NCBI GenBank assembly: GCA_963978905.1
Contig: OZ022259.1
Location: 49,308,727 to 49,372,726, forward strand
Reading direction: 5' to 3'
Source: Trichostrongylus colubriformis
Taxonomy: Eukaryota > Nematoda > Chromadorea > Rhabditida > Trichostrongylidae
DNA: 64,000 bases
Below are positions 25,701 to 36,910 of the stretch, piece by piece. The notes beneath the pieces are model-generated. The model saw only the letters and a program-made list of their open reading frames with translations. It did no database searches and was not told where the DNA came from. Positions within the stretch are counted from its first letter, which is position 1. The number at the start of each line of letters is the position of its first letter. Made by a program: the position numbers and the translations under genes.

Positions 25701-26124
25701 CAGTTGCGCCCTAAATGCACACCTTTCAATGCACGTTTCACTGCGCATTATTTCTCTTGGGCTCAAGTGTTCGTTTAACGATTTCCTATGAGGTTTTCCC
25801 TTTGTTCTTCTCCCGGTGCCTTTAAGAAAGTGATTTTGATAAGTCAACCCGAGCATCTGAACCCGGTCGGAATGTGTTTGTTGCAGTTTTTTCGATGATC
25901 TCATGGATAAGAAGAAGAAGAAACGAAGGGCTGAAGAAGAACAAGATGATGATCTGGAAAATGGAGTCGAAGCTAAATCAGATGAAGACTCTGATGCTGA
26001 TGGTGAAAATGAGGATGAGGACGAGGAGGAAAACGACGATGAGGAAGACGATGACGACGATGAGGACGAGGAAGTAGAGGAAGACGACGACGAAGAGGAG
26101 GATGATTCCGAGGAAAGCTCGTGA
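22781..26124 (+). CDS. WDR55: WDR55-like WD-repeat protein with acidic C-terminus, 10 exons
   Basis: Predicted 408-aa WD40 propeller protein, closest to WDR55 (human about 383 aa), which in other animals is a nucleolar factor in pre-rRNA processing. ATG 22,781 lies one base after a TGTTTTCAG acceptor, which fixes the start. Exons: 22781-22906, 23067-23215, 23456-23564, 23655-23717, 23814-23965, 24213-24309, 24400-24470, 24521-24599, 24663-24805, 25887-26124. Phases agree and the total is 1,227 nt. Blade signatures seen are FATGDESGEIRTWDLR, LLSASSDGTLAAYEVRKW, YVYAGGRDGYLEVF and a final SIKFWPLDELL. After the propeller come VVDIKKRKP and then FFDDLMDKKKKKRR, like the human DDFF segment. The tail is a long Asp/Glu run (about residues 345-408). 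The donor of exon 2 (CA/GTTGTT) is the weakest choice. The last intron (24,806-25,886) carries a mariner-type MITE and a repeat fragment. Confidence 0.9.
25104..25318. mobile_element. 215-bp mariner-type MITE in WDR55 last intron
   Basis: Perfect-looking TIRs start TTAGGTTGTCCCGAAAGTTC and continue to about 34 bp, with TA on both sides (102-103 and 319-320 of the 25,000 block). The first nine bases equal those of the decayed mariner at 1,237. It has no coding capacity and sits in sense-neutral position within intron 9 of the WDR55-like gene. Confidence 0.85.
25322..25470 (+). repeat. Fragment of family R3 3' end plus R2-like sequence
   Basis: CATAGTCTGCCAAATTTACC followed by CTTCCGGAGTCTTTAAAGAC resembles the R3 3' end. 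It then continues as GGGGCAATTTTGGCCTATGG, like the start of the repeat at 4,045. It lies in the last WDR55 intron, next to the MITE. Confidence 0.45.
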
Positions 26125-26380
26125 TCTCTTTTCTTTTCTTCGAACTCTTTTCGTTTTGGTTCCAATGTTACTGTTTCTGTTAGTTGTGCATGTCTGTTGA
26201 AGATGTTTTAGTTATTTCTTGTTGGATGTGATGTGATAGTGTCATGAAGACATTGAAATTCGTCTTTGTGCCTTATCTGATTGGTAATGCTCTCTTGGAG
26301 TACATCTTACACGTGCATTACTTTTATTTTTTGAATCAATCACTATTGCTGATTATTTTTTGATGGTTATTCCCAACAGA

Positions 26381-27250
26381 ATGCTCAGATGTAAATTTTG
26401 CTCAACCGAACGGAGGGAACAGTACAAATGCCCACAATGCAATGCGACTTACTGTTCGCTGAGGTTGGCTTTAAATTGTTTGCAAGTTGGCAATTTGAAT
26501 TTGTGGAGTATTTGACATCCTTTTTTCATTTTTATGTGCACTAATGTTTTGTGCTACTATTACTATGAGTTGATTAATTGGAACGAGAGCCAATGTCTGG
26601 TTGGTTATTCTATTCTAGGTGCTATAAATGCGAGAAGCATTCCAATTGTTCGGAGGAGTTCTATAGAAAATGTGTCAAGGAGGAACTCGAAGGCCGTCGT
26701 TTTGAAGGTAACGGTAAAGGCCAGGACACTTTTGAGGAACGTATGCAAAAGTATCTGGATGGCGAACTGGACGAGATGCCTGGTATGCTTTAGTTTTACT
26801 CGTTCACTGTGCTGTATTTTAGTTTTCGTTTTTCTCGATAATCTCATTGTCATTAGGCACGGGTGGGAACGGATCTGCAGCTGATGACGCCGACCCATTG
26901 GATTCTGATGATGAAGAACCTGGTGCAAGTGGATTCCATCCTAAGGCAGAGCAATATCTGGAAAAAGTTATCACAGACACGGTTGACGACTATGTGCTTG
27001 ACGAAGACGAAATCGACAGAAAGTTACTGGTGAGTCATTTGGCTGCCATACAAGATCGAAAATACTTCTTGCTCAGTTTTATTCATAGGAACGAATCGCT
27101 TTGGTATTTTAGGGCTTGGGCATCGGAGGAGATGTGGAACAACTGATGGGTGTTTTGAGCGAAGAGGAACGTGCAGCATTTGCTCAACTGGCTGAGCAAA
27201 TTAACATTGATACAAGCGGGTTATCTGAAAGTTGCTTCAAGAAGAGATGA
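26381..27250 (+). CDS. ZNHIT2: HIT-type zinc finger protein, ZNHIT2-like, 4 exons
   Basis: Predicted 185-aa protein. Exons: 26381-26463, 26619-26782, 26857-27029, 27113-27250 (558 nt, phases agree). The N-terminus is a HIT zinc finger with ligands at C4, C7, C17, C20, C25, C29, H35 and C38. It is followed by CSEEFYRKCVKEELEGR, which is typical of ZNHIT2. Family members act with the R2TP/HSP90 machinery, and ZNHIT2 in U5 snRNP assembly. The middle is acidic (DPLDSDDEEP), and the C-terminus has the conserved helical stretch LMGVLSEEERAAFAQLAEQ. It is shorter than human ZNHIT2 (about 400 aa) but ends at a clear stop with AATAAA 24 bases on. ATG follows TTCCCAACAG by one base. It lies 256 bp after WDR55 and 163 bp before mrpl-21, so co-transcription is plausible. 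Confidence 0.9.
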
Positions 27251-27273
27251 CACTTTTCTACTCGCCTTATATC

Positions 27274-27279
27274 AATAAA
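27274..27279 (+). terminator. Polyadenylation signal AATAAA for ZNHIT2-like gene
   Basis: AATAAA lies 24 bases after the ZNHIT2-like stop, inside the 163-bp gap before mrpl-21. It is the only canonical signal in that gap. If the genes form an operon, 3' processing here would be coupled to trans-splicing at the acceptor ending 27,405. Confidence 0.6.
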
Positions 27280-27413
27280 TATATCGAATGTAGGAATGGT
27301 GATGTGACGTATAATGGTTTGATCCGTTTACCTTTCTATATCCATCTTGTGCCTATGTATATTTATTTTTACTTAAAAACGGATTCTTCGGAATCATTTG
27401 AATAGGTCCAGAT

Positions 27414-28672
27414 ATGCTACGATTACCGTCGCTTTCGCGGCTCTGTTCACGTAGGTTGACAACGTTTGCAGAAGTTGCCGACGATGCTGCTCAGAAGCAG
27501 GTTAGCGTAAAGTTTCTTTTGTGGCTCATATAGGATCTTTGTTTCTTAGTGGAAATTAGACAAACTTTTCTTCGACCACTGAAAGTTTGCAGGTTTGCTC
27601 TTCGATTGCATCTGAGGTTTCTGATCCACACAATCGTCTATTTGCTGTTGTATATGTGAATGGACGCCAATGGAAAGTTGGTCAAAATGATCTTATTGCA
27701 CTTAGAGGAAGTCTGCCTATAGCTGTTGGTGATAAGATCAAGTTGGAAAAGGTAATTCTTATCCCTTTTAACTACAAATAGCTAGCTAGAAATAGGTGTT
27801 TAGTTGTGGGTAGGGAGACCTTTAACCGCAAAACTAATATCAGTTTCGGCAATTGCATGGTTTGCTGGGCTATAAGCGGTCAGTAAAACTGGTGGTGATT
27901 ACATGTTTCAAAGTAGTGCAATAACTCGTTCAAAGTGAATGTGATTGAATGAGCTGAGCTTCTGATCTGCGGCACGGACCTTTCAATAAGAGCGCTTGCG
28001 AATGAGACAATTGTTGAGCTAGCTTTACTAAACCTTAGCCTAAGGAAAGAGGCGGAACCTCCAAGACGAATGAGCTAGTCGTGAGAGTGCAGTCGCGTGC
28101 AGAACAACGTTGATGGTAGTTTGAAATTGAATTCAAGGTTTCCGTAACCCGTTTTTATGAGAGGGAATGTGTGTGGTTTGATGGTACGAACGACATTCCG
28201 ATAAGTCGCAGCGCATAGGCGGTTATTGGCGGGATGTAAGCAATTCCATGGTATACTGCTCCCTCTCGAATTCTACTGGGAGAGAAGAAGTGTTCGGCAG
28301 CTAGCTAGCTGCCTGTTTTCATTATGAAAATATCCGAATACTTTGAATAGAGTGAATCGCTGATATTTTAGGTATTGATGGTTGGAGGAAGTCGGTTCTC
28401 TGTTTTTGGCAGACCGCTGTTGGATTCAGTGAAAGTTGAGGCAACTGTTGTCGAGAAAACTACCACTTACCCTGAATTGGAATATATTCGAGATAATCAC
28501 AATCACATTAAAGTCATCAATTGTAAGTAATATCAAACATCTCTCATCTTGAAATGGATACTCCTTCAAACTTCTGCTACTAACGCTGCTCCGTATTTCA
28601 GGGTTGAGTCAAGAGATGACTGTACTACGAATAAATGAGATCTCGGCCGAAAAGTTGTTCAAAGAATCCTGA
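27414..28672 (+). CDS. mrpl-21: Mitochondrial ribosomal protein bL21m, 4 exons
   Basis: Predicted 155-aa large-subunit mitoribosomal protein of the bL21 family. Exons: 27414-27500, 27593-27751, 28372-28522, 28602-28672 (468 nt, phases agree). The first ~20 residues are Arg/Ser/Leu-rich without acids (MLRLPSLSRLCSRRLTTF), as expected of a mitochondrial targeting sequence. The bL21 core is visible: FAVVYVNGRQWKVGQNDLI, VGDKIKLEKVLMVGG, then GRPLL and a V-x-A-x-V strand, with the extended metazoan mitochondrial C-terminus after it. The start follows an ATAG acceptor by 8 nt. Intron 2 (27,752-28,371) is long for this gene and I recognise nothing in it. It ends 298 bp from the stop of the converging CUE-domain gene. 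Confidence 0.92.
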
Positions 28673-28923
28673 TGTTATGCATTTGTAGTTAGGGTAGGCT
28701 GTTCCCTGTTTGTACGTTGTCGGAGCATATTGATTCGTATCGAATGAAAATTCTATCAAAACTCTTGTGCTCGATGATTTTTTTTGAAGCACTTATGGAC
28801 AAATTTTTTATGAGAGTACAGTACTCTGCCATAGACTCATCAGCACGAAGAGGCTCAGATTACGGTCACTCTTTGTGGTGTGCTTGGAGGTTTCATAAAC
28901 ACAAAACATCAAAAATCGCAAGT

Positions 28924-28929
28924 TTTATT
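28924..28929 (-). terminator. Polyadenylation signal AATAAA for CUEDC1-like gene
   Basis: TTTATT on the + strand reads AATAAA on the - strand, 42 bases past the CUEDC1-like stop. The position is right for a short nematode 3' UTR. Confidence 0.6.
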
Positions 28930-28970
28930 GATATGAAGAAAAAATCGTTGGAAAAATATGTGAAATACAT

Positions 28971-31900
28971 TTAGAAAGCGTTTAGATGAGCGTTGCTTCG
29001 TCGAAAGCGGGCGGCAAGTTGAAGAAGGCGTTCTTTAGAAACTGAAATAAGAAGCTGTAATTTCAATGAGCCTTCGAGACCATTCCTGTAGGTGAGTTTC
29101 TTCTGTATATGGCCTTTTATGTATTGTACTATGTGTGAAATGTTAGCTACAAAGTGACGGTTGGAGCTGTTTGACTAGATTTTTGAAACTCTGAATTAAG
29201 AAGTTTTTGGCCTTACGAGAACAAGATCCAAAATCCTAAGCATCCAAGGAACGGCCCCCTCGCAGTCAGCTTTAGCTAAGTAATAGGAGAGATGAGCTTC
29301 GACGTCGGTGAAAATTTTGCGTCTCCCCCCTTCCCACTTTGATTGATCCGCTCTTAACTATAGGTTTGAGAATTAGGAAGTGGACACTTTCATGAATGCT
29401 GCTTTTTGTTAGACGCTTACCTTTGCTTACATTCTTTAGTCGATCTTTGAGATCTGGCTCGGCGTTGATGATCAATTCATCGACCACCGGCCCCTCTGGA
29501 ACAGGTGGACCTGAATCACAGAGAGCATTATTCTTCGCCTTCGAGGTCGGTGGAGGTTTTCGAATTGAAGAACCATAACGCTATGTATGTGAGTATAAAT
29601 AAATATGAGTAATATTTTTTCCAAAAAAAAACAAGGTCTTATTTTTGATGAAAAGCAAGATGTGATAGGCAAAATAACCAAAGTGTCTTTCTTGAATCAA
29701 ATCTCGCCTTTGCTTTCAAAAGGACACAACTATCCTTCCTTAGAGCGGTTCATAATTTTCAACAATTTGATTGAATATAAATTCTTGTTGTTTTGAAAAT
29801 CCACCGGTACCTTAGTCAGTTGTTAGACAATTAGGTCTAATAGCTTTGACACCATTAGGAGTGATTTTGGAAAATTGGAAAGTAATTGTGGAATATGGAT
29901 GATGAGGTGGTAAAATGGTGAAGCAGTTGAAAAAGGATGGAATAAAAGAGTCAAAAACGCCCTATCAGCATCACTAGCTGGTGGGGGTAATGCAGACGGC
30001 GAGAGGCGGACCCAGCCATTCGAGAACGTTGCCGTCCCTCGCAGCTCGTACATTTGATGCGGGCAGCGTGACTGGCAGCGCCGCGGAATCGCGTTAAAGA
30101 CCTCAAAGCAAGCTTTTTTATTGGGAGTTTCGCACAGTTCATCTTTTGCGGACGCTTTCCCGGAATGTTCATTCACAGATAATATGTCTCCCACATATTC
30201 ATTTTCTTCTCATGCCTAGCAGTTCCTTCAAATATTCAAAGTTAAACAAATTTCCAAGCGAACATAACTTTGAATGCGTTGTTTTCACTTTCAATGTAAA
30301 AGATAATAATTAAATTATACAATAAATTGAGCAATAGCAATTCAAAGTAACCAATGTTGCAGAAAAGACACTAAACACATAGAAGGCAGAAATTATCGGA
30401 AATCTCTTGAGATTCGTTCTGTACTTACCGTGTTCTTTACCGGAACTCTTCTTTCTCTGCACTTTTGCTGGGCGATTCGTCGATGATATATAAGCTGCAA
30501 AGAATGTCGTAAAAAAGAATGTGTGAAATGGATACACAACATTTATCGAAAAAAGCAATTTCAAGGCGAACTGAGTTGTTAATCCGCTGAGGTTTCACCT
30601 TCAACGAGCGCACTTTTTATTGGGAACGGATTTGCAACCAGTAATTTCTCATGAAATAAATCTCTCCTACAAACTTTATATTCGAAAGGCTGCCATTACT
30701 ATGATAGTATAGGAAGTAAGGAGACGTATCGCTCATGATCATTCCTGGTGAAAAAAGTTCAAAGGGAAAAATAGCCCATTTCTTTTCCGAATATAAGCCA
30801 GCGGGGCATGACCTGCAGGTGGGCGTGGCGTTGATACAGAATGGGCTCCTTCGACTTTTGTTCAGCTAATTTAAGAGCTCTATTGTGACGGCTTACAAAA
30901 GCTCAAAATTATTATTTACGTTCATAGTTCATGGCATGCACTATATGTAAACCAATTGGGAGGGCTTCTTGTCCCACACCATTCTGTCGTCGTCCGGTGA
31001 AGGAGAATGGATGAATGAACGACTTACGTAATTGTTCTCGTCGAATCCAACGTAGAAATTCTTTGTTTTGCAACAGAAGCGCTAGTTGTTCGTCTTCGAG
31101 CATCCTAAATACATAAGTTCTCTTTGAAATCGTTAACTGCTTTAGTACTTTAGCTCGCGTGAGGTGCACAGAGACACCAGAACTCGAGAATTCCTCGACA
31201 AAGTGGTCGTATTTGACGGGCGAAACTGAAAGGGAGGGGGGGGCGTAATTGCAGGGTTCAGCAATGAAGCTGTTATCATTCACCTGGCTTCCTTTTCATC
31301 ACAGACGGCGTCGAGACGTCGTTCATTCTCTCTCTTCATCTGTTCGATCCGTGCTCGCTCTCGAACCACTTCATCCGCGCTCAAACGAGAGACCCTGAAC
31401 ATGTAAACTCGTCAGAAATCTGAATGGGGAGTTGTGGCTGAGAACAAATGAAGTGTAATATATAGTTCAAATTTTTTTACTTGGCACCTTACTATGAATT
31501 GACTTGGTGACCAGCCCACGGGGAGGCGGTCAAATTCCCTTCTACCGGACCGTGTTTCTGTGAGGCTCTCGCGCCGCAGCTATATAGTATGGCATGAGGA
31601 AACAGAATCTGATAATTTTCGCTTGCCCGACTCTGTCAAGGTATGGGGGAATGGCGTTGACCGCGATTCTGACGCATTTCCACTTCTGTTAGACATATTT
31701 CGTACACGGATTCGCTGTTCGTGTTCGACGAGGATGGTTTTTCTTCATGATGCGGAGCTGGCTCGTAATGGCAAAGAAACCAGAAAAATACATGGAAGTG
31801 ACTCACATAAGTAGGACATACTAGAAAAATCGAACGATCCGGTCGCGGTGGGCGGAGTTCCTGGGTAGGCGGTGCTCCAGTTACAGAGCGCATTTCGAAA

Positions 31901-33684
31901 TCATAAAAACGGACAAATAATGGCCTTCCGCTTCGGGATGTAGAGGTGGTGTTGCGATGGCCGGAGTGCGCATGCAGTTCCGTGTTTGCGTAAAATTTCA
32001 ATGTTTAGGCGTCAAGCATTTCCCTTTCCTTCACGCACTGTCCATTCCAAATAAAACAGCGTGATGTGTGCGATAGAAAGTAGTGGTCTATTTAGATTTG
32101 GTTCGGAGATTGGTAATCACGAAGCTGCTACGATGACAAAGTAAGTAAACAAAAAAATCAATTACTAGGTGATTATCCCACCTCAGTAAGCTCCTAGATG
32201 ATGACGTTGCATCGTCTGCTGATCGGCGGTTTGATGACACCGGAAAATGAAGCTTGTTAAGTGGTTGAATTGATTAGTTTTTTTGCTAGGATTAGCGAAA
32301 TATCAGAGTAAGCGATGAGGAAACGGACGAAATTATCGCCAGTTTGTCAAATTATAATCAGAGGCTTTCGGAATCTTGCATTCCTTTTTTGAACTCTCCT
32401 ATTTTTCTTTTCTCTCTTCATTTTCACTTCCTCTTTTTTTCACCCACTTACCTTGGCGGCAGATGGCGCACTCTGACTTCGACAAGAACTCGACGCTGGA
32501 GTGGATATTTGAGTTGCCTTAAGTAAGGTTTTCTGAAGTGGAATTCTTCGAGGAAGTCCTCAGGGGAGACTAACCTCGAGAGAGATCGTCAGTAGATCGT
32601 CGATGGTTCTCGCTACGTCCCCATCGTTCGCTCTCAGTACCCGTTCAATTTCGGCTTTAGAAATCGACGGGAACATCATGGAGAAGTCCCTCATTGCCTA
32701 AAAACCAATCACGTTCTATCTTCAAATATTCTCATAAATGAGACGTGATTAATACTTGAACTGCTGCTTGGATCAAGCTTGCCGATGCTAGCCGTTTTTC
32801 TACCCACAGAGGTTACTCTCTCTACGAAAGATGTTCAGGATGTGACAAGGTTGACATCAAAGCGAGATATTATAGGTTATCTAGAGCATGGCGTACTCCG
32901 ATTCTTTTTTTACCAATTACGTCTTTATTCTGTCGGGATAGAGTTACTATATAAGCTAGTAAGCATAGAATAGAATGCAGTAGGGGTCTGTCCCGTGGAG
33001 AATCGTCACTACAGAGAATACTACTTTGTTTCATATCATTTTTCAAACATTCATTTTTTTCTTTGGTTTTTATATTATTGTGCGATTCTACTGCCTAATG
33101 CGCGCAAGGCCGCCGTCAAACTTTGCAATACTGCGTTTTGCGATTCTGCGTTTTGGAAGTCGCTCTTTTGCACGCGATATAAGGGCTTTGAGATTGTACA
33201 ATCGCGTGCGGAGCCGCGCACCGCAGAATCGCAAATTCGTAGCATCGCGATGTCTGGCGGCGGTCTATGATGCAGTAAAACTCTGGCAATGGTGTATAAC
33301 GCATAGAAATGGATATTTCAACTTCAAACCATGGTTCACTATTAGTAAGGGTAGCGAACTCCTCACCGCACAGGCCCCTCCCTTTCGATTTTTACCGTAT
33401 CCGGGATGGTTTGGATACGGAAGAAACATGTTTTAATCCTTCACGTCAACTATACTTTTTCCGTTTCCGCTGTAAATCGTGCTTCCTATCGTTTTCGGGT
33501 TCCCCATAATTTGAAGAAAGATTGTAAATTTCAAGAAGAAGAACGTAAATAAAAAATTGAAACTAGAAGGACATCCATTGTGCTGTGAATTCAACTAAAA
33601 ATTTGTAAAAATGAACAGCAAGTGAAAGAACACGAAACGTACCGTCTCGAATTCCAGCAGTTCTTCTTTTGCGTCTTCCTCCAT
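28971..33684 (-). CDS. CUEDC1: CUE domain protein, CUEDC1-like, 9 exons
   Basis: Predicted 243-aa protein on the - strand. Exons, 5' to 3': 33684-33643, 32697-32575, 32532-32452, 32252-32182, 31394-31284, 31104-31028, 30494-30429, 29510-29421, 29041-28971 (732 nt, phases agree). ATG follows a TTTCAG acceptor by 22 nt. Residues ~15-53 form a CUE ubiquitin-binding domain (AMRDFSMMFPSISKAEIERV, then ANDGDVARTIDDLL) with the MFP and LL motifs. After a Ser-rich linker comes ARMLEDEQLALLLQNKEF, matching human LEDERIALFLQNEEF. The C-terminus DLKDRLKNVSKVSKERLLQL matches the human DKLKHMGKSTRRKLFEL block. Human CUEDC1 is about 386 aa; the Pro-rich middle is absent from this model. Exon 4 has a weak acceptor (AACAAG) and a further exon near 31,640-31,990 cannot be excluded. 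Family function is poorly known; ubiquitin binding is inferred from the domain. Confidence 0.85.
29270..29350. repeat. Fragment of the 22,056 MITE family
   Basis: GCTTCGACGTCGGTG, TTTGCGTCTCCCCCC and ACTTTGATTGATCCG follow the order of the right arm of the 22,056-22,297 element. It lies in the last intron of the CUEDC1-like gene. It is diverged and truncated, with no left arm seen. Confidence 0.55.
29944..30195 (-). repeat. Dispersed repeat family R3, copy B (truncated)
   Basis: On the - strand it follows copy A from GGGAGACATATTATCTGTGA through CGCGATTCCGCGGCG and GGCAACGTTCTCGAATGG to CATTACCCCCACC. The 3' third is missing. It lies in the CUEDC1-like intron between predicted exons 7 and 8, and explains the 123-aa ORF there as non-genic. 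Confidence 0.6.
33108..33264. mobile_element. 157-bp MITE in CUEDC1 intron 1
   Basis: Ends GGCCGCCGTCAAACTTTGC and GGCGGCGGTC form imperfect inverted repeats. The interior has TTTTGCGATTCTGCGTTTTG and GCACGCGATA. It is shared with the sequence at 41,255. The ORFs at 33,026-33,436 cross it and are not genes. Confidence 0.55.
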
Positions 33685-33713
33685 GTCTGAGGCGCTAACT
33701 GGTTTCCTGAAAG
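33685..33713 (-). promoter_or_regulatory. Splice (possibly trans-splice) acceptor before CUEDC1-like ATG
   Basis: On the - strand GTTCGCTTTCAG ends at 33,707, followed by a 22-nt leader and the ATG at 33,684. A good acceptor this close to a start codon with no recognisable upstream coding exon suggests a spliced-leader site. It decides the start over in-frame upstream codons. Confidence 0.55.
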
Positions 33714-35274
33714 CGAACTGTGCTGTATGAGAGTTCTTCAGAAACTGCAAATGCGAGATGTCCGACGCTATGAGCAAAAGAAAACACATGAAAGTGTTTG
33801 CTTAGAGGAAACATGAACAGACTGTATGAAAGAGAATGAGGCCAAGAGTATGCAAGAGACTAAGATCGTTTCGCCGTATGACCTTCTCCTGGTATTGACT
33901 GGTACTCGGCACAACTGGTTACGCAGTTGTATACGCCTGATTGGAGCTCACAAAAGGTAAAATTATGCGAAAATGTTCCATTGTGTCGGAGAGCACAGGA
34001 AGTGTCGAGCCCTACAACTTATTTAGGAGCTGGCAATGGGGTTCTGCTGAAAAGGTGGACAAAAGTATTGTTCAATTACAAAGAAAAAGTACTTAATGTG
34101 GACTAATATTCCGGAACTCTTTTGGAGCATGCAGCAGCTCCTTCCAATTGGCTGGCCGATTTTTTTACGAATGTGCAAAAATGCTCTTATGAGCTTCATA
34201 TCTTCATGAAATAGGAAGCGTTTCAGCTCTCCAAGAACGTGGCTCATGAGTAGAGGCGTGGCCTGTAAATGTGGGTGTGGCCCGTGGGTGGGGTGTGACC
34301 TGTGAAATGGACCATCTTGGACATACTTGCCTCAATATTGGGCTGTAACCACTTTGTAAAAAGTGTCGATTTATCTAAGTCGGCTCCCTATTCCCGTAAT
34401 CCTTGAGGGTTATGGAAGCTACAAGCAATATTCGCGGGTGAAGGAGGATGAGAATAGGGCCTCATAAGATGATGCATTATAAATCCTTCCTTGTTTCGGA
34501 GCATTCGTGTGAATTTGGCTTCAGATAGCAGACTAGCTCATCAGAGTTACGGGACTCCTAGAATTGCTCCATTTTTTTTCAACGAGCAGCTTCCAGGTGT
34601 TATGCACCGATCACAGCGAGACCAAAAACTGCGTTCCCCAAAACGGCAGGTCGGAAAATTATCAGAATAGTGTTGACGGATAGATCTGAGTGGGCGGTCT
34701 TCATCCGCTCACAAGGTCGTTCGCTAGATAGTTGGCGAACTGACGAAGAAAACACCACCGGAAGACAAACAGATTGGGACGATTAGGGCCATTTGCGATA
34801 GCTGAGAAGATCGTCAATGACCATCACCGAAATGTCGCAATTCCCAGGCAATACGCATCAGCTGAACAAACTCATCAGTGTCCTGGGGTAGATACGAAAA
34901 CCAGTTTCTCATGGGAAAATCCCTGTCAGCGAGGTCGCAAATGCTGAATGAGAATCTCATTAATACAGACACTATGAAGCTCTTGCAGAAAATTTGTGAG
35001 GCTTTTGTGGCTAAAAGAAAACATCGTTCAGAACCATCTTGATGATGTTGCAATGTGTCGAGCAAGTGAGAGGTCATTGACGTGATCATGATGTGATGCC
35101 ATAGCCCATCACAATGTGAACAGGTATTCAAGTGTTTCTGGGACCTACAAATCCCTCCCAGAACAAGTGGACAATCAAGTGATTCTTCTAATGCTTCACT
35201 TCAGAGTAAGGGAATAAAGGGAGATTAGTCGGAAGATGGTCCCAAAATGGCTGTCACCCACATTTCTGGTACAT
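33714..35274. other. No gene recognised
   Basis: Upstream flank of the CUEDC1-like gene. The 105-aa - strand ORF at 34,814-35,131 has no recognisable motif and no splice context. Confidence 0.4.
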
Positions 35275-35400
35275 TGCAGCCTTGAGGGGATCGGCTTCAA
35301 TCCGTCTGGGTTCGATGAATTGGTGCCAGAGTCGTCTTGAAGCGTGGCACGATGACTATTAGATCTGCTGGCCCTCGCAAGTACGTTGACAGACGAAACT
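35275..35400 (+). repeat. Diverged SINE fragment
   Basis: GATGAATTGGTGCCAGAGTC, then TCTTGAAGCG, and TGCTGGCCCTCGCAAGT align with the SINE body of copies at 51,697 and 55,357. The head is largely lost. Confidence 0.5.
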
Positions 35401-36685
35401 CTTTCTACTCGCGGTCTGAAGTCAGATGCATGGCTATCCTGCGAGACTTCATCCGAGAGATTTTTCCGCCATCACAAATCAATATGTTTTTCGTCAAAGG
35501 CTATACGTCCGTTCTTTCCCTGTCCGTGGACGAGCCCAAATCATAAATCGCACATTAATTGGTTCATTTCGGCTGTTGCCGAATGGTTACGGCATCAATA
35601 TAAACAGCAAGAAGAAGGCCGTGCAGTAACCTCGCAGCTGTCTGTGCATCTGGGCGTGAAAATGTCCAAAAAACTTCTCCGATTCGTCTTGCATGCACAG
35701 TTGGCAGATAGACAAGCGGGGCAATTATAAACAGAATTCCGCTGCGGTTGAAAGCCGCTACCATAGGAGCTGTATGGACTGAATCAGTTCAAACACTTGA
35801 AGCCTGAAATATGTCGATTCAAAAGCACAGGTTGCGAAGCACAGGGAAGCTGTGGTACTTGGTGCAGAAGCACCGCCCCTATGCTGAAGTGACGCCCCTT
35901 TGGCTATAAATACCACAAGCACGCAGAAAGGCTAGTAAATAAACTATATCAATGATAAACTCACTCAAAAAATGCAAACAAATTTGTAACAAAACAGTGA
36001 CAGTCAAATGAAACAACAAGGATTCCAGTGACAAGTATTGACGGTATCACGCCACGTTGATCGTCATGACCCACATTCAGGCAGTTGTGGACCAACTTGT
36101 TTTTAGCATGAGCCTAACGAAACCCCTCAATAATCTGGGGACCAGATATGGATAAACGCTTTTAAACAAGTTTGAGCAATACAAGCAGTACCTGGATCAT
36201 AAAAAGGCTTTCCCACATGAACAACACACTCACAAGGCACGTGTTTGGTTCTACAGCTCTGAGTGGGATACCGAGTGCATGGCGTACTCACAAAAGTTAA
36301 TTCGAGTGTTAAGTCTGAGAAGGCCAATCGTCAATGCATGGGCGTAACTGATCGCGCTGACGCTTATGTTTTTGTTGCCCTCCATGGAATTCTGCATTGT
36401 CCTTCATTTGCATCCTAGTGAATGGATGCAGTATCCTTTGATATCTACGGTTCTTTGAGAGGAATCATAAAATGAATGGAAGGCGGCCTTCGAAATGCCA
36501 CTAATCAGAATTCTCTCAAAACTGCACTTTGAACAGTTAGAAAAACAAGAGAACATTTCTGCCGACATCAGGGTGCTGCAGAGCAGCAGACATAAATAGT
36601 CATGAAGGATTGGACTCGATAACGCCTTTCAAAGACGTTATGAATCCCAGATGCTTGATTAATACAGCGAAGATGAAGTAATAAA

Positions 36686-36910
36686 ATGCATGACTTGAGG
36701 AATGCGCCATACATTTGCTGTCTATTGATAGTCGTAGTGGCATTAGGTTGGGCACTTGCACATGTTTATGGAGGTCAACAATGTTTGTATACTCAACAGT
36801 GTCTATGTACTCCTAACAGTACCTCAACCAATCTTACCTACGTCGGAGAAAAAGAAATCCTCGCTCGGCTCACACTTAATTGTTCTAAGGTGCTCCAAGA
36901 TCCCCAGTGA
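36686..36910 (+). CDS. Possible small secreted cysteine-containing peptide
   Basis: A 74-aa ORF starts MHDLRNAPYICCLLIVVV and has a clear hydrophobic core followed by an Ala-His cleavage-like region, as in signal peptides. The remainder has QQCLYTQQCLC, two N-glycosylation sequons (NST/NLT) and NCSK. A possible donor (AAG/GTGCTC) near codon 69 means it may be a first exon. No homology was recognised and no promoter or acceptor fixes the start. Confidence 0.3.
   Translation: MHDLRNAPYICCLLIVVVALGWALAHVYGGQQCLYTQQCLCTPNSTSTNLTYVGEKEILARLTLNCSKVLQDPQ

Noticed and set aside
25692..26165. 157-aa - strand Ser-rich ORF
   Set aside because: It is the antisense shadow of the acidic WDR55 C-terminal exon.
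29823..30194. 123-aa - strand ORF as a CUEDC1 exon
   Set aside because: The sequence is a copy of the dispersed R3 repeat, and the exon phases join without it.
31636..32001. 121-aa - strand ORF (PPTQELRPPRP) as the missing Pro-rich CUEDC1 exon
   Set aside because: Exons 4 and 5 already join in phase; the splice options tried here led to an in-frame stop. Kept as a possibility only.
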